Positions 15,983-23,805 of a stretch of 64,000 bases of DNA are shown one piece after another. The notes beneath the pieces were generated by a model that did no database searches, was not told the DNA's origin, and saw nothing but the letters and a program-made list of their open reading frames with translations. Position 1 is the first letter of the stretch; every line of letters starts with the position of its first letter. Source of the stretch: Actinomyces dentalis DSM 19115 (GTDB taxonomy: Bacteria > Actinomycetota > Actinomycetes > Actinomycetales > Actinomycetaceae). The DNA lies in contig NZ_AUBL01000001.1 in assembly GCF_000429225.1 (NCBI RefSeq), forward strand, positions 62,001 to 126,000, written 5' to 3'. The translations under genes and the position numbers were made by a program.

Positions 15983-17706
15983 ACGATCACCCCGCCCAGC
16001 CCGTGGAGCGCCCCGTCGGCCTGGAGACCGAGTACGGCATCCTCAAGCCCGGCGACCCCCGCGCCAACCCCGTCGCCCTGGCCTCCCGCCTCGTCGCCGC
16101 CTACGGCGCCGTCTCCCGGCCCGCCCTGACCGGGCCCGACGGCGCGCCCGCCCCCGCCGTGCGCTGGGACTACGAGGACGAGGACCCCCTGGCCGACCTG
16201 CGCGGCACCCGCCTGGAGCGCGCCGCCGCCCACCCCAGCCTGCTCACCGACGACCCCGACCGGCCCGCCCCCGGCGGCGAGGAGACCGCCCCCGGTGCGC
16301 CCGGGCCGGCCGCCCCCTGGGGCGAGCGGGCCCGCCCCGGCGCCGCCGAGGCGGCCCTGCCCCGCCCCGCCACCGCCGTGCTGACCAACGGCGCCCGCCT
16401 CTACGTCGACCACGCCCACCCCGAGTACGCCGCCCCCGAGGTCCTCACCCCCCTGGACGCCCTCATCTGGGACCGGGCCGGGGAGGTCGTCGCCCGCCGG
16501 GCCATGGCCGCCCTGGCCCGGGGGCGGGGCGGGGCCGGGCCGGAGCAGGTCGTGCTCTACAAGAACAACGTCGACGGCAAGGGCGCCGCCTACGGCAGCC
16601 ACGAGAACTACCTCGTGCGCCGCGACGTCCCCTTCGCCGACCTGGCCGCCGCCCTCATCCCCTTCCTGGTCACCCGGCCCGTCGTGGCCGGGGCGGGGCG
16701 CGTGGGCATCGGCCCCCGCTCCCAGCGCCCCGGCTTCCAGATCAGCCAGAGGGCCGACTACGTCGGCTGCGACATCGGGCTGCAGACCACCTTCAACCGC
16801 CCCATCGTCAACACCCGCGACGAGCCCCACGCCGACGCGGCCCGCTGGCGCCGCCTGCACGTCATCAACGGCGACGCCAACCGCTTCGAGACCCCCGTCT
16901 ACCTCAAGGTCGCCACCACCGGCCTGCTGCTGTGGTACCTCGAGCGCGCCCACGAGCGCGGCGAGGGGCCGGGCCCCCTGGCCCGGCTGCGGCTGACCGC
17001 CGACCCCGTCGAGGAGCACTGGGCCCTGTCCCACGACCCGACCCTGCGCCGCGCCCTGGCCACCGAGTCCGGGGCGCGCACCGCCCTGGAGATCCAGCGC
17101 GCCCACCTGGAGGAGATCCGCGCCGCCGTCGTCGCCGACTACGGCGGCACCCGGGCCGCCGGACGGGCCACGCACCGAGCGCTGGCCCTGTGGGACGAGG
17201 TGCTCGCCTCCCTGGAGGCGTGCGCCGCCCGCCCGGCGGACGAGGCCGCCGCCGACGCCGCCGCCCGCGACGTCGAGTGGCTCGCCAAGCTCCGGGTGTG
17301 CCAGGGCCTGCGCCGCCGCGGCGGACTGGACTGGGACGACCCCCGCCTGGCCGCCCTGGACATCCAGTGGGCGGACCTGCGCGAGGGCCGGGGGATCGCC
17401 GACAGGCTCATCGGCGCCGGGCGCACCCGGCGCCTGACCGACGACGCCGCCATCGAGGCCGCCGCCGACAGCCCCCCCGCCGGAACCCGCGCCGCCGTGC
17501 GCGGGCGCGCCGTGGCCGAGTTCGCCGAGGTCGTGGCCGCCTCCTGGACCGGCCTCGTCCTGGACATCCCCGCCCGCCCCGGCCTGACCCGGCTGGCCCT
17601 GCCCGACTCCGTGCGCGCCGACGCCGCCACCGCCGAGGAGCTCCTGGCCGCCCTGCGCGACGCGATTGGGACCGGCCCCGCCGACGGGGGGACACTGGCC
17701 CCATGA
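15979..17706 (+). CDS. dop: Pup deamidase/depupylase Dop, with an enlarged insertion
   Basis: The 575-residue protein belongs to the Dop/PafA carboxylate-amine ligase family: GLETEYGI (ATP/Mg site), ARLYVDHAHPEYAAPE with the catalytic Asp144, YKNNVDGKG, SHENYLVRR and NTRDEPHAD. The aspartate-histidine VDHAHPEY form and the long insert before it identify Dop rather than PafA. Dop converts the C-terminal Gln of Pup to Glu and cleaves Pup from tagged proteins. The segment between residues 65 and 135 is Pro/Ala/Gly/Glu-rich and makes the protein about 70 residues longer than typical Dop. Its stop overlaps the pup start (ATGA), which couples translation. Confidence 0.94.
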   Translation: MNDHPAQPVERPVGLETEYGILKPGDPRANPVALASRLVAAYGAVSRPALTGPDGAPAPAVRWDYEDEDPLADLRGTRLERAAAHPSLLTDDPDRPAPGGEETAPGAPGPAAPWGERARPGAAEAALPRPATAVLTNGARLYVDHAHPEYAAPEVLTPLDALIWDRAGEVVARRAMAALARGRGGAGPEQVVLYKNNVDGKGAAYGSHENYLVRRDVPFADLAAALIPFLVTRPVVAGAGRVGIGPRSQRPGFQISQRADYVGCDIGLQTTFNRPIVNTRDEPHADAARWRRLHVINGDANRFETPVYLKVATTGLLLWYLERAHERGEGPGPLARLRLTADPVEEHWALSHDPTLRRALATESGARTALEIQRAHLEEIRAAVVADYGGTRAAGRATHRALALWDEVLASLEACAARPADEAAADAAARDVEWLAKLRVCQGLRRRGGLDWDDPRLAALDIQWADLREGRGIADRLIGAGRTRRLTDDAAIEAAADSPPAGTRAAVRGRAVAEFAEVVAASWTGLVLDIPARPGLTRLALPDSVRADAATAEELLAALRDAIGTGPADGGTLAP

Positions 17707-17876
17707 GCCTCAACGAGCAGATCCAGCCCACCGCCCCCGCCGAGCCCGACCCCGCCCCCGCGGCCGGGCAGACCCGCACCGGCGGCGTCGACGACATCCT
17801 CGACGAGATCGACGCCGTCCTGGAGACCGACGCCGCCGCCTTCGTCCAGGGATTCGTCCAGAAGGGCGGCCAGTGA
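17703..17876 (+). CDS. pup: Prokaryotic ubiquitin-like protein Pup (GGQ ending)
   Basis: The 57-residue protein starts MSLNEQIQPTAP, is disordered and Pro/Ala-rich in its first half, and ends with the conserved helix region VDDILDEIDAVLETDAAAFV and QGFVQKGGQ. The terminal Gln must be deamidated by Dop before PafA can ligate Pup to target lysines. The start ATG overlaps the dop stop codon. In mycobacteria prcB and prcA follow pup; here TGA is followed after one base by the pafA GTG. Confidence 0.96.
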   Translation: MSLNEQIQPTAPAEPDPAPAAGQTRTGGVDDILDEIDAVLETDAAAFVQGFVQKGGQ

Positions 17877-17877
17877 G

Positions 17878-19299
17878 GTGGGCGCTCCGGCGCGCCGCAT
17901 CTACGGCATCGAGACCGAGTACGGCATCACCTGCGCCTCCACCACCGGCGGCGCCCCGCCCCTGGACGCCGACCGCGCCGCGCGCCTCCTGTTCGAACCC
18001 GTCATCGCCCGCTCCCGCACCTCCAACGCCTTCACCCGCGGCGGCGCCCGCCTCTACCTCGACGTGGGCTCCCACCCCGAGTACGCCACCGCCGAGTGCG
18101 ACCGCCTGACCGACCTGCTCGCCCAGGATCGCGCCGGCGAGATCACCATGGCCGACCTGGCCGCCCGGGCCAACGCCGACCTGGCCGCCCGGGGCGTGCC
18201 CGGGCGCATCCACCTGCTCAAGAACAACACCGACTCCGCCGGCGCCGGATTCGGGTGCCACGAGAACTACCTCGTGCGCCGCCGCGCGGACTTCTGGAAC
18301 GACGCCCGCACCCTCGTGCCCCACCTCGTCACCCGCCAGATCCTCGTCGGCGCCGGACACGTCCTGCCCGGCGCCGACGGGGCCCCCGCCCGCTACGTCT
18401 TCTCCCAGCGCGCTGACCAGATGGAGGACGCCGTCTCCTCCGCCACCACCCGCTCCCGCCCCCTGATCAACACCCGCGACGAGCCCCACGCCGACGCGAC
18501 CCGCTACCGGCGCATGCACGTCATCGTCGGCGACTCCAATATCGCCCAGGGATCCACCCTCCTCAAGGTCGCCGCCATGGACCTGCTCCTGGACTACCTG
18601 GAGAAGGGCGGCTCCCTGGCCGACCTCCGGCTCGCCCGCCCCATGAGCGAGATCCGCCGGGTCTGCCACGACCTGAGCGGGCGCACCCCCCTGGAGCTCG
18701 CCGACGGGCGCACCATCACCCCCATCGACCTGCAGACCGAGCACCTGGCGCGCGTGCGCGCCCACGCCGCCGACCTCGACCTGAGCGAGTCGCACCGCCG
18801 CGCCCTGGACCTGTGGGAGAGGGGCCTGGACGCCGTCGCCCGCGGCCGGCCCCAGGACGTGGCCGCCGACCTCGACTGGGCGGCCAAGCACCAGCTCCTG
18901 ACCCGCTACGCCCGGCGCGCCGGCACCGGCCTGGACGACCCCCGCGTCGCCCGCCTGGCCCTGGCCTACCACGACGTGGACCCCGGGACGGGCCTGCGCC
19001 CGAAGCTGGAACGGGCCGGACTGCTGCACCGCCTCGTCGACGAGGACCGCTGCCGGGCCGCCGTCGACACCCCGCCCGCCACCACCCGGGCGCGCCTGCG
19101 CGGCGCCGCCGTGGCCCTGGCCCAGGACCTGCGCCGCGACCTCACCGTCGACTGGGTCAACCTGCGCCTCGACGACGGGCGGACCCCGCCGCTGGCCCTG
19201 CGCGACCCCTTCGCCCGCACCGACGAGCGCGTCGACGCCCTCCTGGAGGCCATGGCCCGCCGGGACGCCCCCGCCGGCTCCTGGCCGCCGACCATCTGA
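17878..19299 (+). CDS. pafA: Pup-protein ligase PafA
   Basis: The 473-residue protein has the PafA signature: RIYGIETEYGI, ARLYLDVGSHPEYATAEC with catalytic Asp62, LKNNTDSAG, CHENYLVRR, FSQRADQMED and NTRDEPHAD. It activates the C-terminal Glu of Pup with ATP and joins it to lysine side chains of target proteins. The start GTG follows the pup stop by a single base, so expression is coupled to pup. The C-terminal domain (WVNLRLDDG...LRDPF) that contributes to Pup binding is intact. Confidence 0.95.
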   Translation: MGAPARRIYGIETEYGITCASTTGGAPPLDADRAARLLFEPVIARSRTSNAFTRGGARLYLDVGSHPEYATAECDRLTDLLAQDRAGEITMADLAARANADLAARGVPGRIHLLKNNTDSAGAGFGCHENYLVRRRADFWNDARTLVPHLVTRQILVGAGHVLPGADGAPARYVFSQRADQMEDAVSSATTRSRPLINTRDEPHADATRYRRMHVIVGDSNIAQGSTLLKVAAMDLLLDYLEKGGSLADLRLARPMSEIRRVCHDLSGRTPLELADGRTITPIDLQTEHLARVRAHAADLDLSESHRRALDLWERGLDAVARGRPQDVAADLDWAAKHQLLTRYARRAGTGLDDPRVARLALAYHDVDPGTGLRPKLERAGLLHRLVDEDRCRAAVDTPPATTRARLRGAAVALAQDLRRDLTVDWVNLRLDDGRTPPLALRDPFARTDERVDALLEAMARRDAPAGSWPPTI

Positions 19300-19327
19300 A
19301 CCCCGGATCTGAGATACTCGCCTCCCG

Positions 19328-20629
19328 ATGACACCCGACCAGCACCCCACCCCGGCCGACGGGCGGCCGCTGACCCGCAGGAGACTGCGCGAGATCGAGC
19401 GCGCCCGCGCCGCCGAGGCCGAGCGCGCCCGCCGGGCCGCCGCCCACTCCGCCCCGACCCCGGCCGCATCCCCCGAGCCCCCCGAGTGGGCCGCGTCCCC
19501 CGAGTGGGCCGCGCCCCCCGCCCCGGCGGCGGACCGGCCCCGGCGCAGGTCCATCGCCTCCCCGCCCGAGCGGCGCTCGCGGGCGTCCGCGCCCCCCGAA
19601 CCGCCCACCGTCACCGGCGCCCAGCGGGCCGTCGGCGCGACCCTGGGCCGCAGGCGGCCGCGGGGCGCGGTGGCCGTCATCCTCACGATCGTCGTCGTGG
19701 TCGCGATCATCGCCGTGCCCGTCGTCCTGTCGCGCAGCGGCGCCGGGCGCATCCTGGGGGGCGCCACGGCGGGCGGCGGGGGCGGGGTGACGCTGGCCGC
19801 CGACGCCCCGATCGACTCGGCCCTGACCGTCACCGGCAGGATCGGCTCGACCCCGGCCCTGTCCCTCAAGGGCGTGCTCGCCCCGCCCGCGCCCGAGCAG
19901 GTCATCACCGACGTCGTCGTCCAGGGGACGGGACGGACCGTGAACGAGGGCGACGGCGTGCTCCTGTCGGTCTCGCGCTTCTCCGGGACCGACGGCGCCA
20001 ACACCACGGGTTCGCCCTCGGGCAGGCGCCTGTTCTTCCGCCGCCTGGACGCCGGTGTCGTCGGCGAGGCCATCGACGCGGCCGTCGTCCAGGCCGCCGA
20101 GGGCTCGCGCATCGTCCTGCGCTCGTCCGTCGAGAGCAGCGGCGGGAGGGTCGCCGAGGTGACGGTCGTCGACGTCCTGCCCACCCTCGCCGCGGGCGCG
20201 GCGCAGACGCCCGCCGCCGGGACGCCGAGCGTCGCCCTGGCCGAGGACGGCACCGTCTCCGTGGGCCTGACCGGGCTGGCCGCCCCCACCCGCTCCACCG
20301 CCGCCGTCGTCATCCGGGGGGAGGGGAGCCAGGTCTCCGCCACCGATACGATCGTGGCCCGCTACACCATCGTGTCCTGGTCCGGGGGCACGGTCCGCAC
20401 CACGAACTACGGCTGGACGGCGGCCCTGGGCACCATCGACATGACCGACACCCTGGCCGGGCTGGCCCAGGGCCTGGTCGACGTTCCCGTCGGCTCGCGG
20501 GTCGTCCTGTCGCTGCCGGCGGACCAGGCGCGCGGGGACGAGCCGGTCGCGGTCGTCGTCGACGTCCTGGCCATCGTCGAGGGCGGCGCCGCCCCGTCCG
20601 ACGCCGCCTCCGCGCCGGCCACGCCCTGA
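19328..20629 (+). CDS. Membrane-anchored FKBP-type peptidyl-prolyl isomerase-like protein
   Basis: The 433-residue product has a charged cytoplasmic N-terminus of about 110 residues, one membrane segment ([20 protein letters not shown], about 114-135) and two extracytoplasmic repeats of an FKBP-like fold. The second (about 290-420) fits better: [23 protein letters not shown], then a [16 protein letters not shown] element. The first (about 185-280) is a degenerate copy with [14 protein letters not shown] and [10 protein letters not shown]. Aromatic active-site residues are sparse, so isomerase activity is uncertain. FKBP genes commonly follow pafA in Actinobacteria, which supports the assignment. 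There is a 28-base gap after pafA. Confidence 0.78.
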   Translation: MTPDQHPTPADGRPLTRRRLREIERARAAEAERARRAAAHSAPTPAASPEPPEWAASPEWAAPPAPAADRPRRRSIASPPERRSRASAPPEPPTVTGAQRAVGATLGRRRPRGAVAVILTIVVVVAIIAVPVVLSRSGAGRILGGATAGGGGGVTLAADAPIDSALTVTGRIGSTPALSLKGVLAPPAPEQVITDVVVQGTGRTVNEGDGVLLSVSRFSGTDGANTTGSPSGRRLFFRRLDAGVVGEAIDAAVVQAAEGSRIVLRSSVESSGGRVAEVTVVDVLPTLAAGAAQTPAAGTPSVALAEDGTVSVGLTGLAAPTRSTAAVVIRGEGSQVSATDTIVARYTIVSWSGGTVRTTNYGWTAALGTIDMTDTLAGLAQGLVDVPVGSRVVLSLPADQARGDEPVAVVVDVLAIVEGGAAPSDAASAPATP

Positions 20630-20647
20630 GCCGGGGCCCGCGGGCGC

Positions 20648-20653
20648 TACCCT
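20648..20653 (+). promoter_or_regulatory. -10 hexamer TACCCT for hisFI
   Basis: TACCCT is 46 bases before ATG 20700, leaving room for a leader that contains the ribosome binding site GAAGGAG. This gene is therefore leadered. Confidence 0.4.
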
Positions 20654-20699
20654 GGTCCGGTCCGCACCCCCGCAAGCGCCCGCCGCGAAGGAGCCACCG

Positions 20700-21854
20700 A
20701 TGAGCGTCGCCGTCCGCGTCATCCCCTGCCTCGACGTCAAGGACGGGCGGGTGGTCAAGGGCGTCAATTTCACCGGCCTGCGCGACGCCGGGGACCCCGT
20801 CGAGCTGGCCCGGCGCTACGACGCGCAGGGCGCGGACGAGATCACCTTCCTCGACGTGTCCGCCTCCCGCGAGGGGCGCGCCACCATGCTGGAGGTCGTC
20901 GCGGCCGCGGCCGAGCAGGTCTTCGTGCCCCTGACGGTGGGCGGCGGAGTGCGCGGCGTCGGGGACGTCGACGCGCTGCTGCGGGCGGGGGCCGACAAGG
21001 TCGGCGTCAATACGGCGGCGATCGCCCGCCCCGAGCTGCTGTCCGAGGTCGCCGAGCGCTTCGGTGAGCAGGTCCTCGTCCTGTCCCTCGACGCCCGCCG
21101 CTGCCCGCCGGGGGTGAGCACGCCGTCGGGCTACGAGGTCACCACCCACGGGGGCACCCGCTCCACCGGCGTCGACGCCCTGGAGTGGGCGCGGCGGGCC
21201 GCCGACCTGGGGGCCGGGGAGATCCTGCTCAACTCCATGGACGCCGACGGCGTCACGGGCGGCTTCGACCTGGACATGCTCGACGCCGTGCGCGAGCGCG
21301 TGCGCGTGCCCCTCATCGCCTCCGGTGGGGCGGGGCGGGCGGAGGACTTCGCCGCCGCCGCCGACCACGGCGCCGACGCCGTCCTGGCCGCCAGCGTCTT
21401 CCACTACGGGACCCTGACGGTGGCCGACGCCAAGGAGGCCCTGCGGCGGGCGGGCCACCCGGTCAGGACCGCGCCCGCCGCCCCCGCCGCCCGTCTGGAC
21501 CCGGCGCTCGCCGCCCGCCTCAAGCGCGACGCCGCCGGGCTGGTGGCGGCCGTCGTCCAGCAGTACGACTCCGGCGAGGTGCTCATGGTCGGCTGGATGG
21601 ACGACGAGGCCCTGCGCCGCACCCTGACCCAGGGGCGCGTGACCTTCTGGTCGCGCTCCCGCCGGGAGTACTGGCGCAAGGGCGACACCTCCGGCCACCA
21701 TCAGTACGTCAGGTCCGTGGCCCTGGACTGCGACGGCGACGCTCTGCTGGTGCGCGTCGACCAGGTCGGCGCCGCCTGCCACACCGGGGCCCGCAGCTGC
21801 TTCGCCGCCGGCGGGGACCTGGGGGCCGTTGTCGGGCGCCGGCCGGCCTCCTGA
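20700..21854 (+). CDS. hisFI: HisF-HisI fusion (IGP synthase cyclase + phosphoribosyl-AMP cyclohydrolase)
   Basis: This 384-residue protein joins two histidine enzymes. Residues 1-258 are His[20 protein letters not shown] with catalytic Asp, [15 protein letters not shown] with the second catalytic Asp, and LIASGGAG. After a short Ala/Pro linker, residues about 268-384 are His[47 protein letters not shown] and the zinc-binding CHTGARSCF. HisF makes IGP and AICAR with HisH; HisI opens the ring of phosphoribosyl-AMP. The steps are not consecutive, since HisA acts between them. ATG has GAAGGAG upstream. No other his genes are in the window. Confidence 0.94.
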   Translation: MSVAVRVIPCLDVKDGRVVKGVNFTGLRDAGDPVELARRYDAQGADEITFLDVSASREGRATMLEVVAAAAEQVFVPLTVGGGVRGVGDVDALLRAGADKVGVNTAAIARPELLSEVAERFGEQVLVLSLDARRCPPGVSTPSGYEVTTHGGTRSTGVDALEWARRAADLGAGEILLNSMDADGVTGGFDLDMLDAVRERVRVPLIASGGAGRAEDFAAAADHGADAVLAASVFHYGTLTVADAKEALRRAGHPVRTAPAAPAARLDPALAARLKRDAAGLVAAVVQQYDSGEVLMVGWMDDEALRRTLTQGRVTFWSRSRREYWRKGDTSGHHQYVRSVALDCDGDALLVRVDQVGAACHTGARSCFAAGGDLGAVVGRRPAS

Positions 21855-21970
21855 CGCCGGCTCGCCGCCCTGATTTGCCACGGCGGCCCGCCGCCGAGGA
21901 CTATGAGCGGACCGGGGCGCCGTCGTGCGGGCCCGGTCGGGACCGCCGCTCGGGGTCAGGAGGTGCAGCG

Positions 21971-22795
21971 GTGAACAGGTTCGAGGAGCTCGCCCAGGCG
22001 GCCCGCGCCGCCGTGCGGGCCCGCCAGCGGCGCCTGCCGCTGGAGCACCTGCGCGAGCTGGTGCGCACCGCGCCCCCGACCCTCAATGCGGCCGCCGTCC
22101 TGCGCTCGCGCGGCCGGGCCGTGTCCGTCATCGCCGAGGTCAAGCGCGCCACGGCCGACTTCGCCGACCTGACCGGGGTCGGCGACGTCGCGGTCCTGGC
22201 GCGCTTCTACGAGGCCGGGGGGGCGGCCTGCGTCTCGGTGGTCACCGAGCCGCTGCGCTCCCACGGCGCCCTGGAGGACCTCGACGCCGTGCGGGGCGCC
22301 GTGGACGTGCCCGTCCTGGTCAATGACCTGGTCGTCACGCCCTACCAGGTCCACGAGGCCCGCGCCCACGGGGCGGACCTGCTCATGCTCGACGCGCGCA
22401 CGGCCACCCTCGTCCTGGAGTCGCTCATCGACCGGACCCACTCCCTGGGGATGCTCGCGGTCGTCGGGGTCCACTCCCGGCGCGAGGCCCTGACCGCCGT
22501 GCACGCGGGCGCCCGCGCCCTGGCCGTCGACGCCCGCGACCCCGGCACCCGGGCGGTGGACCGCTCCCGCTTCGAGCAGGTCGCCGAGGTCCTGCCCGGC
22601 TCGACCATCCGCATCGCCGCCGGCGGGGTGAGCGGGGCGCACGACGTCATGAACTACGCTCGGGCCGGGGCGGACGTGGTCCTCGTCGGCGAGGCGATCA
22701 TTCGCTCCGCCGACCCCCAGCAGTTCGTGGCCCAGCTCGTGGCCGCGGGCTCCCACCCCTCACTGCTCACCGCCACCCGCCGAGAGGTCCTCTGA
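21971..22795 (+). CDS. TrpC homologue lacking most catalytic residues (pseudo-enzyme candidate)
   Basis: The 274-residue protein aligns along its length with actinobacterial indole-3-glycerol phosphate synthase. VIAEVKRA, YQVHEARAHGAD, SLGMLAVVGVHS, RIAAGGV and GADVVLVGEA are all recognisable. Glu56 and Lys58 of the active site remain. The second catalytic Lys (KDF motif) is Asn118, the EVH glutamate is Gly166, the NARD asparagine is Asp187, and the Glu-Ser of ESG are Ala217-Gly218. The SPS phosphate-loop motif is ATAD. The frame is intact, so it looks conserved for another role rather than decaying. GTG start with AGGAGG upstream; lgt begins immediately after its stop. Confidence 0.85.
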   Translation: MNRFEELAQAARAAVRARQRRLPLEHLRELVRTAPPTLNAAAVLRSRGRAVSVIAEVKRATADFADLTGVGDVAVLARFYEAGGAACVSVVTEPLRSHGALEDLDAVRGAVDVPVLVNDLVVTPYQVHEARAHGADLLMLDARTATLVLESLIDRTHSLGMLAVVGVHSRREALTAVHAGARALAVDARDPGTRAVDRSRFEQVAEVLPGSTIRIAAGGVSGAHDVMNYARAGADVVLVGEAIIRSADPQQFVAQLVAAGSHPSLLTATRREVL

Positions 22796-23773
22796 GTGCT
22801 CGCCATCGCCCCGCTGCCCGCCCCGCCCGCCTCGATCCCCAGCCCCTCGCGCAACGCGTGGCATCTGGGCCCCTTCTCGCTGCGCGCCTACGCGCTGTGC
22901 ATCCTGGCGGGCGTCTTCATCGCCGTGTGGTGGACCTCCAGGCGCTACCGCGCGCGCGGCGGCGACGGGGACACGGTTCTGGACGTGGCCGTGCTGAGTG
23001 TGCCCGTGGGCATTCTCGGCGCCCGGCTGTACCACGTCATCACCTCCCCGGACGCCTACTTCGGGCCGGGGGGCGACCCCGTCCGCATCGTGCAGATCTG
23101 GCGGGGCGGACTGGGCATCTGGGGCGGCGTCGCCGCGGGGCTGGCGGCGGCCGCGTGGCTCATGCGCCGGCGCGGACTGCGCCTGGCCCCCCTGACCGAC
23201 GCCGTCGCCCCGGCCCTCCTCGTGGCCCAGGCGGTGGGGCGCGTGGGCAACTGGTTCAACCAGGAGCTCTTCGGCGCCCCCACCGCGCTGCCCTGGGGCC
23301 TGGAGATCGACGACGCCCACCTGCCGGCCGGCTGCGCCCCCGGAACCCTGTTCCACCCGACCTTCCTCTACGAGGCGCTGTGGAACCTGGCGGGGGCGGC
23401 CCTGCTGGTCCTGCTGGAGCGGCGCCTGAGGCGCCGCGACGGGACGACGGGCGGGCGCCTCATCTGGGCCTACCTCATGGTCTACACGGCCGGTCGCGCC
23501 TGGATCGAGTACCTGCGGGTGGACGAGGCCGCCGTCGTCCTGGGCCTGCGCCTGAACGAGTGGACGGCGATGATCGTCTTCCTGGTGGGCCTGGTCGGCT
23601 TCGTCGCCGCCGGCCGGCGCGGGGCCGACGACGCCATCGCCGTCGGCCCCGCGCCGGACCCCGCCGACGCCGGATCCGACGATGAGGACCGCCATGCGAC
23701 CCTCGATGGTCCGAATGGCGACACGGAGGGGGGATCGGGCGACGACGACCGGGCTCGGAGTGCGAACGGGTAG
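22796..23773 (+). CDS. lgt: Prolipoprotein diacylglyceryl transferase Lgt
   Basis: The 325-residue membrane protein has the Lgt signature GRVGNWFNQELFGAPT, the earlier GILGARLYHVI and RGGLGIWGG elements, and FHPTFLYEALWNL and GRAWIEYLRVDEA in the C-terminal half. Seven membrane helices are visible. It attaches diacylglycerol from phosphatidylglycerol to the lipobox Cys of prolipoproteins. The last 50 residues are an acidic, Asp/Gly-rich cytoplasmic tail that varies between species. GTG 22796 abuts the stop codon of the trpC-like gene; lgt next to trp genes is an old actinobacterial arrangement. Confidence 0.95.
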   Translation: MLAIAPLPAPPASIPSPSRNAWHLGPFSLRAYALCILAGVFIAVWWTSRRYRARGGDGDTVLDVAVLSVPVGILGARLYHVITSPDAYFGPGGDPVRIVQIWRGGLGIWGGVAAGLAAAAWLMRRRGLRLAPLTDAVAPALLVAQAVGRVGNWFNQELFGAPTALPWGLEIDDAHLPAGCAPGTLFHPTFLYEALWNLAGAALLVLLERRLRRRDGTTGGRLIWAYLMVYTAGRAWIEYLRVDEAAVVLGLRLNEWTAMIVFLVGLVGFVAAGRRGADDAIAVGPAPDPADAGSDDEDRHATLDGPNGDTEGGSGDDDRARSANG

Positions 23774-23793
23774 TCTCCGGGCCCGTTGTCCCG

Positions 23794-23799
23794 TAGGCT
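23794..23799 (+). promoter_or_regulatory. -10 hexamer TAGGCT, predicted leaderless pyk
   Basis: TAGGCT is 6 bases before ATG 23806; no Shine-Dalgarno sequence is present. Confidence 0.55.
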
Positions 23800-23805
23800 G
23801 GGGCC

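Noticed and set aside
16932-17702. Pup as the end of a 314-residue protein
   Set aside because: The upstream frame is an Arg/Pro-rich shadow of dop; the Pup start ATG 17703 overlaps the dop stop in the normal coupled way.
21855-21970. Tryptophan attenuator before the trpC-like gene
   Set aside because: No leader peptide rich in Trp codons and no terminator with a T-run was found in the 116-base gap.
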